A stretch of DNA of 64,000 bases from Octadecabacter ascidiaceicola. Lineage in GTDB: Bacteria; Pseudomonadota; Alphaproteobacteria; Rhodobacterales; Rhodobacteraceae. The notes beneath the pieces are model-generated. The model searched no databases and was not told where the DNA came from. It was given only the letters and a program-made list of their open reading frames with translations. The stretch lies in the NCBI RefSeq assembly GCF_900185015.1, contig NZ_FXYD01000002.1:1-64000 (forward strand), given 5' to 3'. The number at the start of each line of letters is the position of its first letter. Within the stretch, counting starts at the first letter, position 1. The translations under genes and the position numbers were made by a program. This document shows positions 16,930 through 26,320 of the stretch, piece after piece.

Positions 16930-18324
16930 TTACTTCAGATCACCATCTGCTCGATATGCAGCGACTTTTGACTTCCAAGACGTAGCATATCTAAAAAGTG
17001 GGTCATTGATCGGAAGATAGGTTCGTCGCTGATCCATCGACGGGGCGCGTGAACCTGCGGGCAAAGCAAGAAGGGCTGCCCCTTCGCTGGTGCCTGTTGT
17101 CCCGCCCGCCGCCTCGACCGTGCAGTTGGTTGCCGTTCCGAGCATGGTACAAAAGCCTGGGTTTCCGGCAAAGGGCCCCTCTACGATCACAGGGCCGTTG
17201 TGCCCCGTCAGGGCCAAGCATTCGGCCGTCATCAGCGCCAGATAAAAGGCCGTCGCCACAGTGCGTTCGATGCTGCCAATGGGTGGTTCGGTACCAACCC
17301 ACTCGGCTCGGCGGTTTTGAAACGGCCCGCTCTCTGGGATGATTGACGGCAAGAGCATCGGACCGTTTTGGGCCACAGCCATGATGTCGTCTTCAGTGTA
17401 TTCGACTGCGTCGCCTTTAAGGATCGTGTTATATTCCCGCCCGCCCATGAATCGGGCGGACGGTACAGGATCACCTAAAGCATTGACGTTGATCAAGGTA
17501 TCGCGTGTGGGATCAAGGCGGGCTTGATCGCCTCCGACGCTCATGGCGATGACCCAGGTGCCCGTCGATACAACTGAAAAAGGAGCAGATTGCCGCAAAA
17601 CATGGGGTAGCAGCGACGCATTTGAGTCGTGGATTCCACAATAGACAGGGGTTGCCGGATCAAGGCCTGTGCGCACGACAACGCCGGGAAGAAGGGTTCC
17701 CAGGATGTCCGAGCATTTGCGAGGTTTACCGATCAGGTCTGCGATGTTCAGATCGAGGACAAGGTCTGAGAATGACCCCTCATGCGGGTTCCAAAGGTCG
17801 GTATGACACCCAAGTGAGCTTACATCACAGGCGGTGACACCCGTCATCCGGTAGCCCCAGTATTGCGGATAGGTGACCAGCGCTGCTGTTCGATCCCGCA
17901 ATTCGCGATCTTCGCGGAACTGCCAATAAAGTTGCGCACCTAGGTTGAGCCCCATGGGCAAGCGCGGTGCGCCTGTTTCTTCGAATCGCGGTCTTATGGC
18001 ATCATAATCCGCCGCAACGGCATTCGGCCCGTCGTGTTCATAATCGAGGATAGGTGCTGCGAGCCTTCCGTCATGACCGACCAAGGCAGCACAGGCGCCG
18101 TGTGTGGTGATCGAGATGGCGTTGATGCCGTGGCTTTGGTGAAACTGGGCCATCGCATCCAACAAGAACTCCCAGATACCGTCCACGTCGAAATGAGGCC
18201 ATGGCGGGCTGGGGAGGACCGTATTCGGACGTTTGACAACGGCCAATTCGTTCAGTGTGTCCATATCGACCAACGCGAGTTTGGCGTTGGTCTTGCCGAT
18301 GTCGATGACGGCTACATGGGTCAT
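16930..18324 (-). CDS. rhaK: L-rhamnulose kinase-type FGGY sugar kinase
   Basis: 464 residues of the FGGY/ASKHA fold: [15 protein letters not shown] (phosphate 1 loop), [13 protein letters not shown], a central [14 protein letters not shown], and [16 protein letters not shown] plus [14 protein letters not shown] (adenosine region). The family phosphorylates rhamnulose or rhamnose; this operon order (R-S-T-P-Q-U-K) matches the rhizobial rhamnose operon, in which RhaK is also needed for transport. Last gene of the minus-strand operon; its start overlaps the rhaU stop by four bases. Confidence 0.9.
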   Translation of the reverse strand: MTHVAVIDIGKTNAKLALVDMDTLNELAVVKRPNTVLPSPPWPHFDVDGIWEFLLDAMAQFHQSHGINAISITTHGACAALVGHDGRLAAPILDYEHDGPNAVAADYDAIRPRFEETGAPRLPMGLNLGAQLYWQFREDRELRDRTAALVTYPQYWGYRMTGVTACDVSSLGCHTDLWNPHEGSFSDLVLDLNIADLIGKPRKCSDILGTLLPGVVVRTGLDPATPVYCGIHDSNASLLPHVLRQSAPFSVVSTGTWVIAMSVGGDQARLDPTRDTLINVNALGDPVPSARFMGGREYNTILKGDAVEYTEDDIMAVAQNGPMLLPSIIPESGPFQNRRAEWVGTEPPIGSIERTVATAFYLALMTAECLALTGHNGPVIVEGPFAGNPGFCTMLGTATNCTVEAAGGTTGTSEGAALLALPAGSRAPSMDQRRTYLPINDPLFRYATSWKSKVAAYRADGDLK

Positions 18325-18635
18325 GGCTTATGAAAAACAGGTGTCAGAGGGACGGCGATGGGTTCATTGTCGGGCTTGGTTTCCATGATGTCGGCCATAT
18401 GGGCCCACCATTTCTGCATGATGGGGTGATCGCGTAGGCTGTCCATCGTGTGGTTGTCACTGCGCCACAGCACCCCAAAGAGGATGTTGGTGTCTTCATC
18501 CAGGTGGATCGAATAGTCCGAAACGCCAGCTGCTTGCAGCAGCGTAACAAGCTCTGGCCAGATTTCATCGTGACGTTTCTTGTACTCGTCCTGGCACCCT
18601 GGGTTCAAATGCATTTTGAAGGCATACTTTTCCAT
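18321..18635 (-). CDS. rhaU: L-rhamnose mutarotase
   Basis: 104 residues, the usual RhaM/RhaU length. [20 protein letters not shown] contains the conserved His and the [10 protein letters not shown] signature; [15 protein letters not shown] and [14 protein letters not shown] follow, with the conserved WW and a C-terminal LTPVFHKP. It interconverts alpha and beta anomers of L-rhamnose. I start at the ATG at 18635, whose A is also the last base of the rhaQ TGA; a longer in-frame extension would lie wholly inside rhaQ. It is the sixth gene of the rhamnose operon. Confidence 0.93.
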   Translation of the reverse strand: MEKYAFKMHLNPGCQDEYKKRHDEIWPELVTLLQAAGVSDYSIHLDEDTNILFGVLWRSDNHTMDSLRDHPIMQKWWAHMADIMETKPDNEPIAVPLTPVFHKP

Positions 18636-19615
18636 CAACGGGTCCTCCACATGCTCCACAGACGGGGCAGCGCAATAACGCCGATCAGCAGGCCACCGAT
18701 GACGATGGACATCACAATGCCTGGCACATTGAGCAAGCCAAGGCCAAACGTGACGAGGCCCATAACAAAAGCGGCTATAACAACACCGGGAATCGACCCC
18801 GATCCGCCAAGGATGTTGACGCCGCCGAGGACGACCATCGTAACGATCTCCAATTCCCATCCTGTCGCGATGGAGGGGCGTGTGGATCCAAGGCGTGAGG
18901 TCAGGCAGACCGCCGCGATGCCTGACATGAGCCCCGTCAGCAAAAACAGAATGAACTTCACTCGACCCACTCGGATGCCGGAAAACAGTGCGCCGGTAGG
19001 GTTGTTGCCGATCGCATAGACCGCGCGGCCAAAGTTGGTCATGTGCAGGATGACGCCGTAGATAACTGCGATGATCGCAAACAGCACGAATTCAAACGAG
19101 ATCACCCACCAGACATAGCCCTGTCCGAAAAAGGCAAATTCGGGCGGATAACCGCGATAGGCCTGATCCCCAAGGATGATAAAGCTGATGCCGCGAAACA
19201 GTGACATAGTGCCGATGGTTACAACAATGGACGGCAGACCAAGACCGGTGACAAGAATCCCGTTGAACGCGCCGCAGACAAGCCCTGTTGCCAACCCGAT
19301 CAGAACCAGCCCTTCGGTGCCCACGCCCATTTGAACCGCTGCCCCCATCGCGGTGGAGGCCAGAGCGATGATGGACGCAACCGACAGATCAATCTCGCCC
19401 GAGATAATCAACAACGCCATGGCAAAAGCGATCATGGATTTTTCGGTGAAATTGAACGTCGCATCGCTTAGGTTCCATGCGTTTAGGAAGTAGGGCGAAG
19501 CGAAGGAATTAGCGACAAAGATACCAATCGCCACCAGCAAAAGAAGGCTTTCCCAGCTTTTGAGTTTTCGTTCCAGCGGGGATTGCAGGCGGTCGGGGAT
19601 GCTGCGCGTGGTCAT
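18635..19615 (-). CDS. rhaQ: Rhamnose ABC transporter permease
   Basis: 326 residues with about 8-10 hydrophobic segments and the RbsC-type pattern ([55 protein letters not shown]). This is a BPD_transp_2 permease of a ribose-type carbohydrate importer. It pairs with RhaP to form the membrane channel. Start and stop overlap rhaP and rhaU, so translational coupling is likely. Confidence 0.92.
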   Translation of the reverse strand: MTTRSIPDRLQSPLERKLKSWESLLLLVAIGIFVANSFASPYFLNAWNLSDATFNFTEKSMIAFAMALLIISGEIDLSVASIIALASTAMGAAVQMGVGTEGLVLIGLATGLVCGAFNGILVTGLGLPSIVVTIGTMSLFRGISFIILGDQAYRGYPPEFAFFGQGYVWWVISFEFVLFAIIAVIYGVILHMTNFGRAVYAIGNNPTGALFSGIRVGRVKFILFLLTGLMSGIAAVCLTSRLGSTRPSIATGWELEIVTMVVLGGVNILGGSGSIPGVVIAAFVMGLVTFGLGLLNVPGIVMSIVIGGLLIGVIALPRLWSMWRTR

Positions 19616-20592
19616 GCGGCGTGCTCCGCTTTCTTAAGGATGATGCGGCCCGTCGTGCGGTTGGCCTGGGCGTTGACGATCACGGCGATGATGATCGCCC
19701 CACCCGAGATAGCCATTTGCGAGAATGGCGAGATGTTCACGACCGGCAGGGCATTGGCGATGATGCCAAGAAACAACGCGCCCAGCAGGGCCCCAAAAAC
19801 GGTGCCAATGCCCCCCATGATCGACACTCCGCCGATCACACAGGCGGCCACTACGGTCAGTTCAAACCCGCCTGCGACATCCACGTAGGCCACTGCAAAG
19901 CGCGAGACCCAAAGGTAGCCCGTTAGTCCGGCGATGGCACCGGAGATGGTGAAGGCCCAGAACTGCGTTTTGCCCACATTGATGCCCGCATAGGTCGCCG
20001 CATGGGGGTTGCCGCCTGCTGCATAGAACGCGCGGCCGAGCGATGTGCGGGTCATGACGATGGTGAAAACGATCACAGCGACGACGGCGATCCAGCTGAG
20101 AATCGGAAGGCCCAGCAGGTCCGTACGGGGGATGGATTTGAAGGAATCCGACATCTCGTGGCTGTTGACCCATTTGCCTTCGGTCAGAAGGAAGATAACA
20201 CCGCGAAAAATGGTCATCGTGCCCAGTGTGACAACGATGGGTGGGATCGCCAGCTTCCAGACCAATATGCCATTGAACATGCCTAATAGGGTGCCAAAGC
20301 CGATAGCGATGAGCACTATGAAGATCACTGGCAGGTCAGGAGCGGCGATGTTGATCAGCGATACGACCATGCCTGTCAGCGCAAGGTTTGCCGCGACAGA
20401 CAGATCGATGCACTTGGTCAGGATCACGATCATCTGCCCAATGGCCAAAAGGATCAGCGGTGAGGTGTCATTGAAAACGCTCAACAGGTTCGACGGGACC
20501 ACAAAGGCTGGAAACCGCCATGCAATGATGCCCAAAAGAACGGCAATCGCCAGCATCAACAAGGCTTCGCGAGAGGCAATGAGTTTGGTCAT
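19612..20592 (-). CDS. rhaP: Rhamnose ABC transporter permease
   Basis: 326 residues, the same RbsC-like family as RhaQ (TKCIDLSVAANLALTGM, IPPIVVTLGTMTIFRGVIF, IGGVSIMGGIGTVFGALLGA) but clearly a distinct paralogue. Together the two permeases form a heterodimer in the inner membrane, as in the rhizobial rhamnose importer. ATGA-type overlaps at both ends place it between rhaT and rhaQ. Confidence 0.92.
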   Translation of the reverse strand: MTKLIASREALLMLAIAVLLGIIAWRFPAFVVPSNLLSVFNDTSPLILLAIGQMIVILTKCIDLSVAANLALTGMVVSLINIAAPDLPVIFIVLIAIGFGTLLGMFNGILVWKLAIPPIVVTLGTMTIFRGVIFLLTEGKWVNSHEMSDSFKSIPRTDLLGLPILSWIAVVAVIVFTIVMTRTSLGRAFYAAGGNPHAATYAGINVGKTQFWAFTISGAIAGLTGYLWVSRFAVAYVDVAGGFELTVVAACVIGGVSIMGGIGTVFGALLGALFLGIIANALPVVNISPFSQMAISGGAIIIAVIVNAQANRTTGRIILKKAEHAA

Positions 20593-22112
20593 GCGTGAAT
20601 CTCCGTGACACCTGCCGCGTGGCTGACCAGCACTTCAGGGCTGATATCTTCGCGGCTCAATTCGGCGGCAATCCGGCCTTCGCGCATAATGATCACGCGG
20701 TCAGCCATGCCAACAATTTCGGGTATTTCAGAGCTGACCATGATCACCGCCAATCCTTGGGCAGCCAGTTCGGCCATAAATTCGTGCACGGCGGCTTTTG
20801 ATCCGATGTCGATGCCCTTAGTGGGCTCGTCCAGTATGATCACCTTGGGTTCGGTCGCTAGCCATTTTGCGATGACGACCTTTTGTTGGTTGCCGCCCGA
20901 CAGGCTGCCCACATGGGTATCAAGCGATGCGGCCCGCAGATCCAACCGTTCAGTGTATTCCCGTGCCAGTTTGAATTCTTCCGCCATTTTCAGAAACCCC
21001 TTGCGGGAAGTCTGTTTTAGGGAAGGTAGGGTCACATTCTGAAAAATGGGGAGATCGACGATCGCACCTTGATTACCGCGGTCTTCTGGCACGTAAACAA
21101 TACCATTGGATACCGCATCGGCGGGTGAACGGATGCTCGCTTCGGCCCCGTTCACACGCACCGATCCAGCGGAAGGTTTCGTGGTGCCAAACAACGCCTG
21201 CATAAATTCCGACCGGCCCGCGCCCACGAGGCCATAGAAGCCAAGGATTTCACCCCGTTTGAGCGTGAAGCCGATATCGGCAAATTCTGTGGGGTGGTCA
21301 TAGCCGGTGACCGACAGCACTTCGGCCCCTAAATTGCGGTCGCGTTCGGGGAAGATCTGGCTGACATCACGGCCAACCATCATTTTGACCAATTCGGCTT
21401 CGGTCACATCGGCAATCGCGCCGTCGCCCACCATCTGGCCGTCACGGAAGACGGTGTAATTGTCGGCGATGCGGAAAATCTCATCAAATTTGTGGCTGAT
21501 GAACAGGATCGCTTTGCCTTGGGCCTTCAGGCCATCTACCAGCTCATAAAGCTCGTCGATTTCGGCGTGGCTCAGGGCGGCGGTGGGTTCGTCCATGATC
21601 ACCACGCGCGCGTCGACGGACAGGGCGCGGGATATGGCGACCAGGTGTTTGTTGGCGGTGCCCAGCTCCTTGAGCGTGGCGCTTGGATCAATCTTCGCGC
21701 CCAGCCCGTCCAGTATCTCTTGCGCGCCCTTGCGCATGGCGCGGGTGTCAATCAGGCCGAATTTACCTTTCGGCGCGTGGCCCAGAAAAATGTTTTCGGC
21801 CACGCTGAGTTCGTCAAACAACACGGTTTCCTGATGGATTGCCGTGACACCTGCATTTTCAGCCGTTTGCGGGGCGGGGAACTGAACGGGCGCGCCATCT
21901 ACGCGGATTTCTCCGCCGTCGGGCTGATAGATGCCAGTCAGCGTTTTCACAACTGTTGACTTTCCCGCGCCGTTTTCACCGACAAGAGCAGTGACCTTAC
22001 CCGCATAAAGATCCAGGGAAACCTCGGACAGTGCGCGCACCCCGGGAAAGGTTTTTGTCACCTTTGAAAGGGACAGAATGGGGGCGTCAGATGGGGACAC
22101 GTCGGGCCTCAT
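20589..22112 (-). CDS. rhaT: Rhamnose ABC transporter ATP-binding protein (two ABC domains)
   Basis: About 507 residues with two fused ABC domains. Domain 1 has Walker A GENGAGKST and Walker B VVIMDEPTAAL; domain 2 has the degenerate GLVGAGRSEF, then the LSGGNQQKVVIAKWL signature and VIILDEPTKGIDIG. This RbsA-type pattern of one degenerate P-loop is normal. I prefer the ATG at 22112 (MRPDVSPSD) because the open frame further upstream only covers the strong hairpin next to rhaS; no good Shine-Dalgarno is seen. It energises rhamnose uptake. Confidence 0.9.
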   Translation of the reverse strand: MRPDVSPSDAPILSLSKVTKTFPGVRALSEVSLDLYAGKVTALVGENGAGKSTVVKTLTGIYQPDGGEIRVDGAPVQFPAPQTAENAGVTAIHQETVLFDELSVAENIFLGHAPKGKFGLIDTRAMRKGAQEILDGLGAKIDPSATLKELGTANKHLVAISRALSVDARVVIMDEPTAALSHAEIDELYELVDGLKAQGKAILFISHKFDEIFRIADNYTVFRDGQMVGDGAIADVTEAELVKMMVGRDVSQIFPERDRNLGAEVLSVTGYDHPTEFADIGFTLKRGEILGFYGLVGAGRSEFMQALFGTTKPSAGSVRVNGAEASIRSPADAVSNGIVYVPEDRGNQGAIVDLPIFQNVTLPSLKQTSRKGFLKMAEEFKLAREYTERLDLRAASLDTHVGSLSGGNQQKVVIAKWLATEPKVIILDEPTKGIDIGSKAAVHEFMAELAAQGLAVIMVSSEIPEIVGMADRVIIMREGRIAAELSREDISPEVLVSHAAGVTEIHA

Positions 22113-22145
22113 GTGCAGGTCGGAATTCAAAAATGGGGAGAGAGT

Positions 22146-22176
22146 GGGTCTGGCGCAGGCAAGCCGCGCCAGACCC
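22146..22176 (-). terminator. Strong intra-operon hairpin between rhaS and rhaT
   Basis: GGGTCTGGCGC (22146-22156) pairs perfectly over 11 bp with GCGCCAGACCC (22166-22176), loop 9 bases, starting seven bases after the rhaS stop. On the minus strand it is followed by a TTTTT run only 21 bases later, so it may act as a partial terminator or, more likely, as a 3' stabiliser that raises rhaS mRNA over the downstream genes, as is common behind periplasmic binding protein genes. Confidence 0.75.
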
Positions 22177-22183
22177 GTTGACA

Positions 22184-23176
22184 TCAGAAGATGTCTTTGA
22201 ACTGGTCGATGTTGGAGCTGTCATAGGTGAACGGGTCTGCCATGGCGGCGCTGCCAGTGTCATCAAGCGTGATAGACCCCATCCGGCCCATCGGTATTTC
22301 TCCGCTCGGGTCGGTTCCAGTGGCGAGGGAATGGGCGATCATCGTCGCCGAGTAGCCCAGATCAATCGGGTTCCAGATAGCGAAGCTTTCGGTCGCGCCG
22401 CTTTCCACGCAGCCTGCCATTTCTGACGGTAGGCCAAGGCCTGTGACGTTGATCTCACCAATTTTGCCAGCGTCCGACACGGCCTGACAGGCGGCGAGGA
22501 TGCCCACGGTCGTCGGCGCGATGATCGCCCCGAGGTCTGGGTGGGTTGCCATCAGGCCTTGGGCTTCGCGGTAGGACTTGTCCGACAGGTCATCGCCATA
22601 AACCGTGGCCACCAGGTCGATGCCGGGGTAGTTTGGCAGAACCTCTTCTGCCGCAGCAATCCAAGCGTTTTGGTTGGTCGACGTGGTCGTGGCCGACAGG
22701 ATCGCGACTTCGCCACCATCAGGCATGTGGTCGGCTGCTAGCTTGATGATTGTATTACCAATCAAGGGCGTTGAGGACGGGTTGAGGTGCATCATCCGAC
22801 CCTCTTCGGCAACGCCAGAGTCCCAGCTGATGACGGTGATGCCTCGGTCCATGGCACGTTTGAGCGCGGGGACTACCGCATCGGGATCATTGGCAGAGAT
22901 CGCAATGGCATCGACACCTTGCGCGATGAGGCTGTTGATCACCTCAATCTGGCCTTCGGCGGTTGTGTCTGTCGGGCCGGTGTAGATGATCTCGACGTTG
23001 CCCAGCTCTGCTGCGGCTTCCTCGGCGCCTTCTGCGGCAGCTTCAAAGAAGCCGATGCCAAGGGCCTTGACGACAATCGCGATGCGCATGTCATCTTGCG
23101 CCATTGCTGTTGTACCCATCATGCCCGCAGCCATGCTGAGGCCTGCGACAAGTGAAGTGAAAGTACGACGTTTCAT
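22184..23176 (-). CDS. rhaS: Rhamnose ABC transporter periplasmic substrate-binding protein
   Basis: 330 residues. A signal peptide (MKRRTFTSLVAGLSMAAGMM, cleavage near TAMA-QDD) is followed by a Peripla_BP_4 fold: IAIVVKALGIGFFEAAAEGA, AIAISANDPDAVVPALKRAM, VISWDSGV and LPSEMAGCVESGATESFAIW. In the rhizobial operon this protein delivers rhamnose to RhaPQT. GGAGG precedes the start, and a strong hairpin follows the stop. It lies 39 bases after the DeoR-type regulator. Confidence 0.92.
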   Translation of the reverse strand: MKRRTFTSLVAGLSMAAGMMGTTAMAQDDMRIAIVVKALGIGFFEAAAEGAEEAAAELGNVEIIYTGPTDTTAEGQIEVINSLIAQGVDAIAISANDPDAVVPALKRAMDRGITVISWDSGVAEEGRMMHLNPSSTPLIGNTIIKLAADHMPDGGEVAILSATTTSTNQNAWIAAAEEVLPNYPGIDLVATVYGDDLSDKSYREAQGLMATHPDLGAIIAPTTVGILAACQAVSDAGKIGEINVTGLGLPSEMAGCVESGATESFAIWNPIDLGYSATMIAHSLATGTDPSGEIPMGRMGSITLDDTGSAAMADPFTYDSSNIDQFKDIF

Positions 23177-23215
23177 TTTGGTTCCTCCCTGAAAGTACGT
23201 TTGGTCGTTGAGCGG

Positions 23216-24022
23216 TTAAGAGGCCGCCTCATCCTCAGCCTGTCCGGCGCCCGTTTCGGCGACGATCAGGGTAATTTCTGCGGCATCCAGCATGGCAGCC
23301 GCCTTGTCGGATATGCCATCGTCGGTGATGACCGTGTCGATCCGCGACAACGGGCACAGCACAAGGCTCGATCGCTGTTCGAATTTGGAACTGTCCACGA
23401 GCACCACAAGTTCATCTGCCTGGCCGATCAGTTTTTGTTCGGCCTGGATGAGGAGAGGGTCCGCCTCCATCAACCCCAACGGTCCAAGGCCCTGCGCGCC
23501 CATGAACATCCGGCGCGCATAAAAGTTGCGGGTCACGTCATTATCAAAGGGCGACAGAATGATGTTCTGCTCGCGATAGATTGCACCACCTGACAATATG
23601 ATCGTGTTCTTGGAATGCTTCAGCAGATGTTCTGCAATCGGAAAGCTGTTGGTGAAGATCTGGCATTGGCGGGACGCCAGCGGATGCACCATTTGGAAAG
23701 TGGTCGTACCGCCGTTGATGATAATCGGGTCGCCATCCTCGCAAAGTTCAACCGCAGCGCGGGCAATCGCCTGTTTTTCGCGGCTGCGCAGGATTTCGTT
23801 CACCGCAAACGGCCGGCCTGCGAGGCCCACGAACTGCGGGGGCGTGATGGCTTTGGCTCCACCACGCACGCGGCGCAGCTTATTTTGCATGTGAAGGGTG
23901 GAGATGTCCCGCCGGATCGTCGCCTCGGAAACACCTGTCAAACCGCAAAGGTCCACGACGGTCACGACAGGTCTGTCCTGTACTGCAGATAGAATTATCC
24001 TGTGGCGCTCAGTCTCGTGCAT
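23216..24022 (-). CDS. rhaR: DeoR family regulator of rhamnose catabolism
   Basis: 268 residues. N-terminal DeoR helix-turn-helix (VVDLCGLTGVSEATIRRDIS, about 21-40; LRRVRGGA) and a C-terminal DeoRC sensor domain (DPIIINGGTTTFQMV, NSFPIAEHLL, GAQGLGPLGLMEAD, VDSSKFEQRSSLVLCPL). DeoR proteins of sugar operons usually repress and respond to a phosphorylated intermediate, here plausibly rhamnulose-1-phosphate. It is the first gene of the minus-strand operon and faces rhaD; a 12 bp inverted repeat lies in the 184 bp between the two starts. Confidence 0.9.
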   Translation of the reverse strand: MHETERHRIILSAVQDRPVVTVVDLCGLTGVSEATIRRDISTLHMQNKLRRVRGGAKAITPPQFVGLAGRPFAVNEILRSREKQAIARAAVELCEDGDPIIINGGTTTFQMVHPLASRQCQIFTNSFPIAEHLLKHSKNTIILSGGAIYREQNIILSPFDNDVTRNFYARRMFMGAQGLGPLGLMEADPLLIQAEQKLIGQADELVVLVDSSKFEQRSSLVLCPLSRIDTVITDDGISDKAAAMLDAAEITLIVAETGAGQAEDEAAS

Positions 24023-24075
24023 TTTGTCCTCCCACGATCATCGTTGTTCAGATTCGGGTCACCTGTCAATCATTT

Positions 24076-24134
24076 TCAATCACAAACACTCATTTTGCAT
24101 CGTAGTATGATTGAATGTGATCGTTTGTGATTGA
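24076..24134. promoter_or_regulatory. Inverted-repeat operator between rhaR and rhaD
   Basis: TCAATCACAAAC (24076-24087) and its perfect reverse complement GTTTGTGATTGA (24123-24134) frame a 35-base centre. Further half-site-like pieces (GTCAATCATT before the left arm, TGATTGAATGTGATC before the right arm) give several TGATTG/CAATCA copies. The site lies midway in the divergent rhaR-rhaD promoter region, as expected for a DeoR-type tetramer that represses both transcripts. Confidence 0.75.
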
Positions 24135-24206
24135 CAACATGCCCCTGTATACGCAGCTTACTGTCATAGTCAGAGGGCGCGGTCGTGCGCCTGCAGGGAG
24201 GAAAAG

Positions 24207-26309
24207 ATGTTGAAAACCGCCGAAAAGCAGCTGCTTGAAAACCGTTGGTCCGACGTGGATGCGGCCGGAATGAGCGAATCGGAACTGCTGCTTTACCGCT
24301 CCAACATCCTTGGTTCGGACAAGCGGGTGACCAATTATGGCGGCGGAAACACATCCGCTAAAGTGATGGAAACGGACCCTTTGACCGGTGAGCAGGCCGA
24401 AGTTTTATGGGTCAAGGGATCGGGCGGCGACATCGGGTCGATCAAGATGGACGGCTTTTCGACCCTGTATATGGATAAGCTGCGTGCGCTGAAGGGGCTC
24501 TATCGCGGGGTGGAATTTGAGGACGAGATGGTGGGTTACCTGCCCCATTGTACGTTCAACCTGAACCCGCGCGCGGCCTCTATCGATACGCCTCTGCACG
24601 CCTATGTACCGCGCACCCATGTGGATCACGTTCATGCGGATGCGATCATCGCAATCGCGGCCTCGGCCAATTCTGAAGAACTGACCAAAAAGGTGTTCGG
24701 CGACCGGATCGGCTGGCTGACGTGGAAGCGGCCCGGCTATGAATTGGGGCTTTGGCTTGAGAAATTCTGCCTTGAGAATCCCGAGGCTGACGGAGTTGTT
24801 CTGGCAAGCCACGGTCTTTTCACGTGGGGCGATACGGCGAAAGACTGCTACGATACGACCATCGACGTGATCAACGTGGCCACAGAATGGTTGGCACAAG
24901 AAACGGGAAGCTCACTTGCCTTCGGGGGCGCAAAGCACCAAAGCCTCGACCAAGCCGCTCGCCGCGCTGTCGCCGCGCGCTTGATGCCCGCGATCCGTGG
25001 TTTCGTCAGTGGCAATCAGCATATGGTTGGGCATTTCAACGACAGCGATGCGGTGCTGGAGTTCGTAAATGCAAAAAGCATGGAGCCGCTGGCGGCCTTG
25101 GGCACATCTTGCCCAGACCATTTCCTGCGGACGAAAATTCGCCCTCTCGTGGTTAATTTCGATCCTGCAAAGAACAACATAAACGAGGTGTTGGAGGGTC
25201 TTCCCGAGCAGATTGCAGATTATCGCGACGACTACACCGCCTACTACGAGCGCTGCAAACACGGCAACAGCCCCGCCCTGCGTGATCCCAATGCCGTGGT
25301 CTATCTGGTGCCCGGCGTGGGCATGATCACCTTTGCCAAGGACAAAGCGACGGCGCGGATCAGCGGCGAATTCTACGTCAACGCGATCAACGTGATGCGC
25401 GGCGCATCCGCTGTCAGCGAATATCAGGGCCTGCCCGAACAAGAGGCATTCGACATTGAATATTGGCTTCTGGAAGAGGCCAAGTTGCAGCGCATGCCTA
25501 AGCCCAAATCATTGGCTGGCCGTGTGGCGCTTGTAACAGGCGGTGCCGGGGGCATCGGGTCCGCCACCGCTGAACGCTACTTGCAGGACGGGGCCTGCGT
25601 GATGTTGGCCGACATCAATGACGAAGCACTGGCCTCAACATTGGATATTCTGTCAGGGCAGTTTGGGTCTGACGTCGTGCGTCAAGTGAACATGGACGTG
25701 ACCAATGAAAACGCGGTCACAACCGCCTATGCCGAGATCGCGGTGGAGTTCGGCGGCGTCGATATTCTTGTTTCCAATGCAGGGATCGCCTCCTCGGCAC
25801 CGGTTGAGGACACCAGCCTCGATCTGTGGAACAAGAACATGGACATCCTCAGCACCGGCTATTTCCTGGTCAGCCGCGAAGCGTTCAAAGTGATGCGGGT
25901 ACAAGACATGGGTGGCGCGATCATCTTCGTGGCGTCCAAAAACGGGCTAGCAGCATCGCTCAATGCGTCCGCCTATTGCACGGCCAAGGCGTCTGAGATC
26001 CACCTTGCGCGCTGTTTGGCTTTGGAGGGTGCGGAGGTCGGCATACGCGTCAATGTGGTGAACCCTGACGCAGTGTTGCGCGGCTCCAAGATCTGGGAAG
26101 GCGACTGGCTGGAACAGCGCGCAGGCACCTACGGCACCGATAAAGACGGGCTGGAAGAAATGTATCGCAAGCGGTCCATGCTCAAACGCTCCGTCCTGCC
26201 CGAAGACATCGCCGAGGCCGCTTATTTCTTCGCCGCTGATACGTCGGCAAAGTCCACAGGCAACATCATCAACGTGGACGCTGGCAACGTTCAGGCATTC
26301 ACGCGTTAG
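24207..26309 (+). CDS. rhaD: Bifunctional rhamnulose-1-phosphate aldolase / short-chain dehydrogenase
   Basis: 700 residues in two parts. Residues 1-410 form a class II aldolase (TNYGGGNTSAK phosphate loop, HVDHVHADAIIAIA and ASHGLFTW metal-binding His motifs) that splits rhamnulose-1-phosphate into dihydroxyacetone phosphate and lactaldehyde. Residues 430-700 form an SDR domain (ALVTGGAGGIGSATA, DILVSNAGIA, AYCTAKAS with the catalytic Tyr/Lys) expected to oxidise the L-lactaldehyde. The fusion is normal for the alphaproteobacterial RhaD. GGGAGGA precedes the ATG, and rhaI follows after 11 bases. Confidence 0.94.
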   Translation: MLKTAEKQLLENRWSDVDAAGMSESELLLYRSNILGSDKRVTNYGGGNTSAKVMETDPLTGEQAEVLWVKGSGGDIGSIKMDGFSTLYMDKLRALKGLYRGVEFEDEMVGYLPHCTFNLNPRAASIDTPLHAYVPRTHVDHVHADAIIAIAASANSEELTKKVFGDRIGWLTWKRPGYELGLWLEKFCLENPEADGVVLASHGLFTWGDTAKDCYDTTIDVINVATEWLAQETGSSLAFGGAKHQSLDQAARRAVAARLMPAIRGFVSGNQHMVGHFNDSDAVLEFVNAKSMEPLAALGTSCPDHFLRTKIRPLVVNFDPAKNNINEVLEGLPEQIADYRDDYTAYYERCKHGNSPALRDPNAVVYLVPGVGMITFAKDKATARISGEFYVNAINVMRGASAVSEYQGLPEQEAFDIEYWLLEEAKLQRMPKPKSLAGRVALVTGGAGGIGSATAERYLQDGACVMLADINDEALASTLDILSGQFGSDVVRQVNMDVTNENAVTTAYAEIAVEFGGVDILVSNAGIASSAPVEDTSLDLWNKNMDILSTGYFLVSREAFKVMRVQDMGGAIIFVASKNGLAASLNASAYCTAKASEIHLARCLALEGAEVGIRVNVVNPDAVLRGSKIWEGDWLEQRAGTYGTDKDGLEEMYRKRSMLKRSVLPEDIAEAAYFFAADTSAKSTGNIINVDAGNVQAFTR

Positions 26310-26320
26310 GAGGGGGCGGA

